This document shows, piece after piece, positions 25,887-36,106 of a stretch of 64,000 nucleotides of DNA (position 1 is the stretch's first letter; each line of letters opens with the position of its first letter). Origin of the DNA: Hypsibius dujardini (Eukaryota; Tardigrada; Eutardigrada; Parachela; Hypsibiidae). The translations under genes were made by a program, and so were the position numbers. The notes beneath the pieces were generated by a model that worked only from the letters and a program-made list of their open reading frames with translations, made no database searches and was not told the origin of the DNA. Location: assembly GCA_001579985.1 (NCBI GenBank), contig LRSR01011875.1, forward strand, positions 1 through 64,000, read 5' to 3'.

Positions 25887-28452
25887 GGCATATAAACAGA
25901 CAGACAGACAGTCAGACAAAACAGACAGACAGAGAGGGACAGGTCGACCAGTAATTGCATTAATTACACTGATTTGTCGGTTACAGCGTTACTGGGATGG
26001 TGGAATCAGCAACAATCTCCCTGTATTTGACCCCTCCACTGTCACAGTCTCGCCGTTTTCCGGTGAAAGTGACATCTGCCCATCGGACAAGTCCGCCCAG
26101 TCCTTCATGGAGATGAGTTTCGGCAATCAAAACTTTCGAATCAACTCCACCAATGCATACCGGCTGACTCGAGCCTTCTTCCCACCTCATCCAGATCACT
26201 TGAAGGTAGGACTTCAGAAATACCCTCCATCTTTCCAACTCTATATTAATTTTTTTATGGCTGCAGGAGATCTGCGAGGAAGGCTATCGTGATGCTCTAC
26301 GTTACATCAAAAACACATGTAAGGATTCTTTATCTTCTGTTTATTGATTGATTCTTCTTTTGATTGGTTGATTGGTTTGCTAATGTTTTTCTTCCGAATG
26401 TCAATTCTCTAGGGATTTTGTATTGACTGTCAATCAATTGATCGATTGCTTGACTCACACCTCACAAAAAAACCTGTTTAAACATTTTGTTTCGACTCTA
26501 AATTGTTTTGTTTTTGGCTGTAATTGATTGTATTTTGTGTAGTGCTGCACTGTCGGCTCCCGGATTCGCTGGTGTTCAGTGAGCCTCAAACGCCCCTCTT
26601 GTCCCCGACGGAAGAAAGGGAAGTGGAGGAAATCGGCGTTCCGATTGTCTCTGTGCGAAGTGAAGAGCGAGCAGTCAGACGTCGTATCAATTTGGAGCGT
26701 ATCAATGCTTTACTGGAGAAGTATTCTTCTGACAACCCCAACCTCCCCATAACTGTTATCGAAGGTAACTTCATTGTTCCATTGTCGGGAAAACAGACAC
26801 TGCTCCTTCCTGCGTAATGAGTGTGTCTTTCTACACCAGCTGTCTGTATTGTTGCCTGTCTGTTCTGTAGACCTGGCAACTTAACCATGAGTTTCTATTG
26901 TATTTGTTTGCCGGACTGTGTATTTGTCTGTATGCATGTCTGCCTGTCTATTTGTCTCTCTGTCTGTCTCTTTCTCTGTCTATCTGACTGTCTGCCTGCC
27001 TGCCTGTCGATCTGTTTGTCTGTCTGTCTGCCTGTCTGCCTGTCTATATGTCAGCTTATTGTCTTTGTGCTTGTCTGTTTATTTCTATGTCTTGCCTATA
27101 TAATTTTCTGTTCGTCTATTTGTCTGACAGTTTGTCTTCCTGCCATCGTATCCTATCTACACTTTACATTCCTCTGTCTGAACGTTTTTCTGTCTCCCTG
27201 TTTGTTTGTTATGTCTAATTGTCTGTCATCTAAGTTCAGCCCTCATGATAGCACCATTTTGTGTCCATGTTCACCTCATTCATTTTTCTTGTCTGTCTGT
27301 TCAACTGCTTATCTGCGTATGTCAAGCTGACTCTTTTTTCTGGCTTTCTTTCAGCTCTTCGCGGAGCACGAAGATCCACGCCGCATCCCGTAGTCCAAAT
27401 TCTCTCATACGCAGCCCTTCCCTGGATTCTCCCGTTGGAGTTTGCCTACTCCACCTGTATACGGTAGGTGTTCTGCTTTTCGATTTTGAATATAGATTTT
27501 GGTGTGATCAAGTGGCCTTGACCTTTCAGACTGATCGAACTGACTCCCATGCCGCGGAACATGGAGTTGCAGTACTACATTGAAGTGTTCTCAAGCATCG
27601 CTCAGCGGGTAGTCGCGAAGATTCTCAGTCGACACGGCGGAAGCGCTTGGTGAGATGTGTTTGAAGAAACAGGCAGACGCAGGCGTCCAAACAGGCAGAC
27701 AAACAGAAAGACAGATAGACATGTAGGCGGGCAGGTAGACAGACGGACGGACGGACAGACGAGACAGACGAGACAGACAGACAGACAGACAGACAGACAT
27801 TTGGTCGATCTCGATGGGGCAAGAAATAATTGCATCAATTATTTCCAGGGTTCAATGCAATTGTAAAGTGGAGACGGTCTCGGGGAACCGCTGCGTCTTA
27901 CACGGCAAGGCGGTGATCAATCAGTCACACAGCCTGACATTCGCCTTTGCCATCGTTGAAGAATCGCCTCCTATCTGTCTCTCGTCATCCAGTGCGTCGT
28001 CCTTTGGGAGCGGCAACAGCACGTTGCCATTTAGTTTCCAGCTACCGGCTGTGGAGCCTGCCAAATCAGCACATGCCGTCGCGGAAACCGCCGTACTCAT
28101 TTCTGACATACGGTGGGAAGATGGCGCAGCTGATATGCTGGCCTATGAGGAATCTTGTGACATTGTGGAGCGTTTCGAGCGGGAAATCTCAGATTACTTC
28201 CAGGTAACAATTTGGCACCAATACATTTTCGTTGCAGTTCTTCCTGAAAATGTTCCGACTTGTCTTCCTTTCAAATTGTCCTTCTTTACATAGGTCTGTT
28301 TATATGTTTATCTTGTCTGTCTATTGATCGGCATGTTTATATATCTGTTCGGGTGCTTCTAAATCTCTGTGTATATCTGTGTGTTTGTATGGATATCTGT
28401 GTCGTGCTGCCTGTCGTTAGAGCGTCTGTAAATCTTTTTGCCTGTCTGTCTC

Positions 28453-28485
<33 letters not shown>

Positions 28486-28809
28486 TTTTATATCTGTTTT
28501 TATATCTGTTTTTCTGATTGTCTGTTTTTTTGTACAGGCCTATCTCCTATGTGTCTGTCTGTCTGTCTGCCTACTCTTCTTATTTGTTTGTGCTTCTACC
28601 AGACTATCTGTATGCGTGTCTGTCCGTCTACGAACGAATTTTTCTTGCTATTATTTATATATTTGTGTTGGACGTTATGTGTATTGTTTGCTGGGTGTTC
28701 AGTGGTTATTTCAACAGAGTATGCACCTGCCTTTTTTTATCTATTTCAGGCCCAAATTCCCCGCCAGTCGATTGGGCACCACATCATACTAAATGTTGCA
28801 GACGCATGA
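23418..28809 (+). CDS. ATGL-type triacylglycerol lipase (PNPLA2/brummer-like)
   Basis: Likely hydrolyses the first acyl chain of stored triacylglycerol at lipid droplets. Ten exons, all in phase: 23418-23601, 25055-25287, 25584-25649, 25987-26205, 26267-26318, 26543-26764, 27355-27463, 27530-27649, 27849-28203, 28750-28809. Total 539 aa (human ATGL has 504). The patatin domain is N-terminal, with oxyanion loop SGCGFLAIYHVGV, nucleophile Ser46 in GASAG, and catalytic Asp165 in DGG. Conserved ATGL stretches include SGRLSVSLTR, VSHFGSKEELI, LVPPYYKDG, TVSPFSGESDICP and EICEEGYRDALRYI. A hydrophobic segment near residues 338-355 (SYAALPWILPLEFAY) matches the lipid-droplet-targeting region of the family. 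The last exon is short (SIGHHIILNVADA then stop). The ATG at 23418 aligns with the family start. Introns 1, 3, 6, 8 and 9 hold CTGT or CAGA arrays. An orthologue assignment to brummer/PNPLA2 is well supported; PNPLA3-like activity cannot be excluded. Confidence 0.93.
23651..23900 (+). repeat. (CTGT)n array, lipase intron 1
   Basis: A nearly pure CTGT run from 23652 to about 23745, followed by CTGC/CTGT mixtures to about 23900. On the coding strand it reads as CTGT. Further degenerate CTGT blocks lie in the same intron at about 24540-24745 and 24896-24990. Confidence 0.95.
25728..25942 (+). repeat. (CAGA)n array, lipase intron 3
   Basis: CAGA/ACAG repeat, purest at 25845-25886, filling most of the intron between exons 3 and 4. 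On the coding strand it is complementary to the CTGT arrays of introns 1 and 6. Confidence 0.93.
26915..27310 (+). repeat. Degenerate CTGT array, lipase intron 6
   Basis: CTGT-rich sequence with frequent CTGC, TTGT and TATG variants over most of the intron between exons 6 and 7. Coding-strand polarity is CTGT. Confidence 0.85.
27655..27802 (+). repeat. CAGA array, lipase intron 8
   Basis: CAGA/GACA repeats, purest at 27775-27800, occupying most of the short intron between exons 8 and 9. Polarity is opposite to intron 6 and intron 9. Confidence 0.9.
28290..28625 (+). repeat. CTGT array, lipase intron 9
   Basis: CTGT-rich sequence with a pure core at about 28441-28486 and TATCTGTTTTTA variants, within the intron between exons 9 and 10. 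Confidence 0.88.
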
Positions 28810-29438
28810 GCCCGAACCCTCTACCCTTGACTCCTCTCTCCACTCGCCAAATCCAGACTTCCTTGAGTGATCTGATCGTTACGTATTGCATGGAGTGATA
28901 GTTACTTGATGTATACGTACATGCCGTGTATCATTTTTGGTTCCTTGCAAAGAGGTTTTACGTTTTAATTTTACGGTACTCCTACCTGCTTCCCCTTTGT
29001 CCCTGGCTTAAATCGCTTGATAGTTTGACAGTTGAGAATTTTTGTTCTTGCTGTATGCATTATCCGAGTACACATTTTTAAGTTTGAAAGACTGCATTGT
29101 CAAATGTTTTTGCTTTGCATTTTGTTCCTCTGCCTCTCTGGTACAGTGGAGTATATACTAATTGTACTTGTATATAAAAGTATATGTATTTTAAAAAACG
29201 AAGATGCAAGACATCATGGCATGAGGGTTGGGCAATGGACAGCGTAAGTTCACTGAGCGAGAAGGAAACACATCTTGAGTCAGTAGCGTAATGTTTTATC
29301 AGTCATATCTAACGCCCTGATCCTCACCATATCGTATGACAATCATTAAGCCTGTAATAGGAAACTGTATATTCATGAGCATCGTGTGAAATTAATTTAT
29401 AATTATTTTTATGTTATCGCTAGAAGTAAATACAATAT

Positions 29439-29444
29439 AATAAA
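29439..29444 (+). terminator. Candidate poly(A) signal of the lipase gene
   Basis: AATAAA repeated several times in a TAAATAAATAAA run, about 630 nt after the lipase stop codon and before the convergent gene that ends at 29838. No closer canonical AATAAA was noticed. Position-based inference. Confidence 0.4.
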
Positions 29445-29837
29445 TAAATAAATATTAATAATAATAATAAATACAACTTATATATAAATACACATTATAA
29501 ACTGTAGTTAGAAAGTATAAGTACGTAACTACTAAATAGAAACTAAAACTGAAAAATACAATTATGAAACTACTAAATACTACAGTATTTCGTTGTCTAC
29601 AACTACAAACTACAACTATCAGGTTTTATACATTACCCCAACAACAACCAGCAAAGGCCCTTATCTTCACGTCATTGCATAACATCTGTCCGAAAGGACG
29701 GAACCATTTTCACAGCCGCCCGCGCGCAAAAAAAACCCCGAGAAAGTACAAAAAATCTGGTCGAAATTGAAGCAGACCCTACTAACCCACATTTATATAT
29801 AAGGAATGAGTTTGTTATAATCTGTCCGTCGGCCCTT

Positions 29838-32685
29838 CTAGTGGCCGGGTTTGCGGTTCTGCACCAGCCGCACCACCAGATCCGTCTCCCTTGTGTGGTT
29901 CTGATGGAGCGTGATGATGTTGGGCTCGCGTTGTGCGGCCTCATCCAGATAGGCGTTGTTGTTGTTGACGGCGTTGCCTGCGTACGAATCGGCAGCGGCG
30001 TAGGTCGTGGTGGTGTGATAGTGATGTGGCTGCTGCTTGTAGTGACTCGTTGTCGTCTTGACCACGTAGGAATCGTCCTCGTAGGATGATGGCGTGGTCG
30101 TCGTGGGTTTGGCGTACTGATAAGACGAGGAGACCTGCTTCTGCGCGTACCCGGTGTCGTTGTAGGTCTTTTTGTTGTAGGCCGAGCCGTACGTCGCGTT
30201 CTTGCCGTACGTCCCTGCAAATTTCGCAAATTAAAAATTAATAATTTTTATATTTTATTGTCTAAAACGGAATGTCAGTCCATGCTAAATAATTTAGCTT
30301 AAAATTGGATTATTAATTCGAATTTACTCAAACATAGATTCTGTCAAAAAATGTGATTGTATTTTAAATGAAACGCCTGTGGTAAGAAATGTTCTGATGA
30401 GTTTACGTGAGTTATTCTAGAAATTAATCTGTAGACAATTTGATATTTCAAATGAGATTTGATGGCGGATGTATTATTACTCCGTAAGAATGAATTGAAG
30501 CTTGGGTATAATGTGTCAGAATTAAATCAATTGGCATGTTACTTAAAATGCAGTAAGGTAAATGCTTTAAAATTTGATAGAAAGGCTGACTATTTCTTCC
30601 TCAATGCACATTTTCAATTTATAGAAAGGCATTTGCGCATGTCCAGCATAAATTAAAATTTGACATGCTAAATAAAATTACAATACAAGGAACGCTTACA
30701 AGAAAAAGAGTTTAGGATTACCTGTATTTTTGTAAATGAAAATCTGTGTATCTAATCTATCTAATATAAATCTATCTAACTCATGCTTGCGTGTTTGACA
30801 TGAACTAAATCATTTGGTACGCTAATTAAAAATGCGTTGAAAATATAAACTTTGAAAAAAATTTGAATTTTGTCTTAATGGAAATAAATAAAAATTATTT
30901 TAACTAATGTTCGTGAAAATGATAATTAAAGTTTATACGGTACCTGGATACGCGTCATTATCTGCTTCCTCGTCATCGTCGTCGTTGTTATAGGCGCTGT
31001 AACTGGAGTTGGTCTTACTGCCGTAGACGGGCTTTGTGGTTTTCTTGTAAGACCTGGTGGTCGGGGCGTACGAGTCGTCTGCGTCATCGTCCGCCGCGGT
31101 GTCGTAGGAGCTGTAGGATGAGTTTGATTTCAAACTGGTGTAGACTGTTTTCTTAGCCTGTTGGGCGTACGGCTTCTTTGTAGTTGCCTCGTATTCTTCC
31201 TCCTCCTCCTCTTCGTAGGTCGGAGTAGTGGTTGTAGCGTACTTTTTCTTGGTCGTTCTGAACAAACAAATCCAAAGTCGGTCAGTTTTTATCAAACAAT
31301 TTACAATCACAGGCACACAATCACAACTCCAGACATTGTCATAGACACAGACACGAACATAGAAACAAAAACAAAAACAGAAACGAAAACAGATGCAGAC
31401 ATAGACACAGACACGGACACAGACACAGACACAGACATATGCACATAGACACAAACACAGACACAAACACAGACACAGACACAGACACAGACACTGACGC
31501 AGATACTGACACAGACACAGAAACAGACACAGACACAAACACAGACACAGACGCAGGCACAGACACATGCGAAGTGACTCACCGTTTGGTAGTGTATTTG
31601 ACCGGTCTTTTTGTAGTAGTTTTCTTGTACACGACGGGTGCTTCATATGCAGCATCCTCTTCTTGCACGTCCTCCTCTTCCTCTTCTTGATACACTGGAG
31701 CCTTGGTTGTCTTCTTGACGTATTTCTTGGTCGTTGGTACGTACTCCTCCTCCTCTTCCTCTTCTTCCTCAACGTAAGCAGGCACTGTTGTGGTCTTCTT
31801 CACATATTTCTTCGTGGTCGCATATGTCGTCGGTTTCGATCGCCTCCTGGGAGCATATGTCGTTGTTGTCTCAGCATAGACATCTTCCTCCGGCTCCGCC
31901 TCGGTCTCGGTGATCGCCCCGGTGTAGTTCACCTTCTGGGCCTGGGCCTTGACCATCTTGTAGGGCTTCTTCGAAGTGGCCTTCTGATAGACCGGTTCCT
32001 CCGCTTCTGCCTCAGCCTCAGTCATAGCTCCGGTATAGTTCACCTTCTGGGCCTTAGCCTTGGCGACCTTGTAGGTTTTTTTTGTAGTGGGTTTCTTGTA
32101 GACAGGCTGTTCATACTCCTTCCGAAAGAAGAAAACACTCAATGGTTGACCCACGTGCACCATCCTCCAAAAATATACCGAAATGGGACACAGAGATAAC
32201 CATTGAACGGACCCAAAAACAAACAAATATCACAGATATCCACAAATCTAGCCAAAGGCACAGATTCAGACACCACCCACCGGCACAGACACAGGTACAG
32301 GCACATATACAGACACAGACCCAGACACCGACACAGACACCGACACGGTGTCTAATCAGACATGTACATACAGAGGACAAGGATCACTGTTTTCAACAAG
32401 AAAACCTATCCGGTCCTCGCCGAAATACAGATTCAAATCCAGTCTTACTTCTTCCTCCTCTTCCGCTACATACGCCGGGGTGGTCCTCCGCTTGCTGCAA
32501 TTGCACTTTTTCTTGTAAGAAATCACCTTTGGGACGTAGCCATCACCATCGTCGCCGTCCGCTCCTCCAGTGCTGTTGACCATCACCTTAATCTTGCGAC
32601 TGGCCGCCGGTTTGGCGTGGGAAAAAGCCAAAACTGCCCATATCACCACCGATATGAGGGTACAGGCAAGCAGAACCCGTCCCAT
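29838..32685 (-). CDS. Secreted Tyr/Thr/Lys/Glu-rich low-complexity protein
   Basis: Four in-phase exons on the minus strand: 32685-32449, 32118-31583, 31257-30944, 30214-29838; 487 aa in total. The N-terminus is a clear signal peptide (MGRVLLACTLISVVIWAVLA, then cleavage near FSHA/KP). The rest has no globular domain. It alternates Lys/Thr/Tyr motifs (VYKKPTTKKTYK, TTKKYVKKTT twice, ATTKKPYA, KKTTKPVYG) with runs of Glu or Asp. A unit around AQKVNYTGAMTEAEAEAE is repeated as AQKVNYTGAITETEAEPE. A second degenerate unit, SNSSYSSYDTAADDD / TNSSYSAYNNDDDD, occurs in exon 3. Few Cys are present (CNC near residue 61). The composition suggests an extracellular, possibly cross-linked matrix, cuticle or adhesive protein; Tyr/Lys repeats recall mussel foot proteins only in composition. 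Introns 1 and 2 are short-tandem-repeat sequence. Function is unknown; no named family recognised. Confidence 0.85.
31290..31566 (-). repeat. ACAGAC array filling intron 2 of the Tyr/Lys-rich gene
   Basis: (ACAGAC)n on the plus strand, so GTCTGT on the coding strand. It occupies nearly all of the 325-nt intron 31258-31582. A similar array (about 32250-32345) lies in intron 1. Confidence 0.9.
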
Positions 32686-33153
32686 GCTGAACCGTCGTTT
32701 GGCAAAATTCTCTCACACAAATCACTTGAGACAAGGATTGCAATGTTTTGTGACCACACACCAAGCTTAATGGAATCAAACTGAAAGTCGTAAGGAGAAC
32801 GAAGACTACCAGTCAATCGATCAGTCCTCGTAAGAATTAACCAGGCCTCGCTGTAATCGATGGGTTCTTGTCCATCTACATCTGACTATCGGACGGAGGG
32901 ACTGGATGAAAAAACGCGGTGAGGCGCGTTCGCCCCATATTCGTCTGAATGAAGCGCGATTCGAAGCGCGATCGGGAGATTGTTGTTCTGTTTTGCCGCC
33001 TGCACCCACTTTACAAATGAGCGAACCTGATGCCGCAATGTCATCATGCTTCGCTAATAGCACTACCGGAGATAAATCTTTTTTTCTCCCAAGCAGTTAG
33101 ATCATGTAAACAATATGACTTCATATGTGTACGAGAATTCCGGCCTATTACTT

Positions 33154-33213
<60 letters not shown>

Positions 33214-34784
33214 GCTGAAAAAAATAAACTAATGCGGCAATGCCATCATAATTCGCAGATCATACTACACGACTGTACTATATGGTATGCAACTGAATTT
33301 TAAATACATGCAAGTATAGTGTTGTAGCAGTTTTTATGTGGAATTAATGTTTCCTTGACGCTCTCGCATGACTCGCATATCAAAGATAATTAAAAGAAAC
33401 ACTTGTCGCTCTTAAGTACGGTGGGCTGATAGCTAAATGCGATTAAATAAATACGGAAGGCGCTGCATGCGTTTTTTGTTTACGGAAAACTCCATTCCTA
33501 TCAATAATTTCAATCAGAAGGAGTGGGTCAAATGACGAGAAGCATGTCAGGTTCTGTCTCCTCATTCAGTCATACTACCATATTGCTACTAGAGAATTCT
33601 AAATGAGAACAGCTTGCTTTCTCAAAACTGGAAGCATATTATAATTTTCAACTCGGTTCAAAACTTCTTGAAAACCTTTTCGTCAGGAACCGTAAGGGCG
33701 GAGTATTGCACCAAATTCTTGTGCCCCCCGTTTTCCGTCACAAATGGTACCCTTATAAAGGTTTTCTTAAAGCGGTGTGCAGCGAAATAACTACACCTTG
33801 GCATGAGCTTGCAGTCGACAGGCATGAGCAGACAAATATTTTGACATCAGAGGGCAGAGTCAAGACGAGTCACTCTTGAACACTACAGTGTTTAGATTAG
33901 TTCGTCGTTTGTCGTGCAGATTTGTCGTTTTGGTAAAACGTATCTTGAGATATGATTTTCCAAACCAAAAAGACGTGAGATACCAGAATGGTTCGAAACA
34001 ATTTCTATCTCATATTAAAATCGTACCATACTATACCGCGGTTTTGCCATAACCATAACTCGAATCTTACCTGTGTCTCAAATTATTACGGTGCGAACGA
34101 AATTCGTTTTGCGTTACGTCACTTTTCCTTCGTTTCTGGCCGTATTTCCATAACCACCTATGGGAGGTGATTTTTGGGCATAACTCGTTGGCGATCGCAT
34201 CGACACCGACAGTCGATTGTTCCCTCCAAATTTTTAGATTTAATTTGTTCGCAAAGACAAATGTAGTTAAAACAATTCCTACGCTTGTTTTAAGAAAACA
34301 AATGAACATAGGCGTCGAAATCAGTTATTCGCGGAAAGATTTGTTTTCAGTTGATTCGTTTGTTCTTGATTGTGTGCTAGAACATACATTTCCCGAAAGT
34401 GGCGAATTCCTGCCGGAAAACATGATCAATTGCACAATGGACCGGATACGCAACTACATAGGGTCAATGAACTAATCCTCTGTTATTTCATAAAAGAAGT
34501 TTGCTCTTTGAAATGTCCAAAGCCTCGTACTGTAGGGGAGAAAATATACCAGATTTCCCCTCAGTCGGTTTAGGTGATTAATGGATTGATTTAAGGACAC
34601 TTCTCAGCTGATTCGTTACGGTAGGATACCTTTAAATTGAGACAGAGTTTTGCTCAAAACTCACGCGTTATGGTTTGGTATGGATGTTGTATACCGTACT
34701 GAAACTTCGGTATGCGTTTCGTAAAGCAGCTCGAAACTCTGAGCGTCTCAAATTCCAACCTACCAGAGATACAGTTACTTTATA
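32686..34784. other. Intergenic; CAGA array and a transposon remnant
   Basis: Upstream flank of the Tyr/Lys-rich gene. It contains a pure (CAGA)n run at about 33154-33212. At 33685-33770 the sequence GTAAGGGCGGAGTATTGCAC and its surroundings resemble the interior of the hAT-type MITE at 12488-12685 (GTAAGGGGGGAGTATTGCAT). No coding exon was recognised, though several short open frames exist at 33988-34573. Confidence 0.5.
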
Positions 34785-35961
34785 CAGGAGGGTGAGCCAG
34801 TGAAGTTGGGACAGTTTCCGTTTTACGCGTTCTGAAGAGGTTCTCCAAGCCATACATTTTCCGAGTCATTTGTATTTAAAAGCCTATGATTACCTCTACC
34901 AGAAAATTTAAGTTAATGAGGAATTTGAACTTCTAAATAATTTTAAAATTAACTTTAGCCGGCCGGGGTGAGAAAAATGCATAAAAATTCCAACAGTAAA
35001 ATCAGAAATCAGCTTGCTCGGGAGCATTTTTTGTACTTTTCCTCATTAATTTCTGTACTCCTATCATTTCATTTTTGTTCCGGCATCTATTATCCTTATA
35101 AAAACCTTCTTATATTGGAAAAATTAGTAAAATGAACAGTGGTCAAGCGATATTCCTCGAAAGGCCCATTTCGATACTGGAGGGTGATCTTTAACAAACA
35201 GCCGTACACTAAAAAAATGTGTTTTTCAATCCAATTTTAATAAAGTGTTCAGTGCGAACTCTAGAATCCGATTCTTTCAGAAGCAAGTTTAACATTAACT
35301 ATTTAAACACTAGTAAATTGAACGCCTTCATACAAATCTCTCATCAAAAGGCTTTTCTTGCGAAATTCAACTATTCTGAGTAATCCAAACGACAAAAATC
35401 TGGAGCACCCCTAAAAATATGCTTTGAAAAAAATCCGTCTGGCGATTTATTTCCTTTTGGTCTTTTCTACACAAATGTTCCAATTTTTTTACGAGATTCA
35501 TGTTTAGGCAATGTTTTGCTTCGTCTAGCACTAGCTAAGTAGGCAGAGGCCACTATCTGTTGCAAACTAATCGATATTTTGTTTCCGTGCATTCAAAATG
35601 ACCCGCCTGTCTGCTGTGGCTTTCCATCTTGAGTGCGCACCAGCTGAGTCTTTCGTGGATTATTAAAATATCCCGGTATTACGAAATAGGGTTGCATGTT
35701 TGGGCGGAGTTTCAAATCAAACGGAGGCATGTCCGTCTTAATGAACCATTGCCTGTTTTGAATGGAGAAAAAATTATTACCGTAATTTCAAATCTAATTC
35801 GTTTTTGACGTTCACAAGAGAATAGAAATTCGGAGATGTTTTCCAAAATCGAATGAACCCCTTTGTTTATTTGACGCCATGGATGGTTTGTGGATTGAAA
35901 GCTGTTGATATAAATTGATAAAACTCGAACTGTCCCAACTTCGCTGGTTCACCCTTTTGTA
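34785..35961. mobile_element. mariner-like element with TA duplication, no transposase seen
   Basis: Inverted termini CAGGAGGGTGAGCCAGTGAA (left) and the complement of CAAAAGGGTGAACCAGCGAA (right), both continuing as GTTGGGACAGTT, are flanked on each side by TA (34783-34784 and 35962-35963). The 1,177-bp length is close to a full mariner, but no open frame over 60 codons or mariner DDE motif is visible. It is either non-autonomous or strongly decayed. Confidence 0.68.
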
Positions 35962-36106
35962 GTTCGGTATGGTTCAAATACAAATTTAAGACGCACCCTT
36001 GGCGATTGGGAACTATTGGGTAAATAGACGGCTCGCCCACAGCTCATTCACGTCACATCCACCGCAAACTATCAACTTTTACAACTTGCCTTAATACCCG
36101 GACACA

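Noticed and set aside
33154-33212. Regular repeat array considered as CRISPR-like
   Set aside because: It is a pure (CAGA)n microsatellite with no spacers, in an animal genome.
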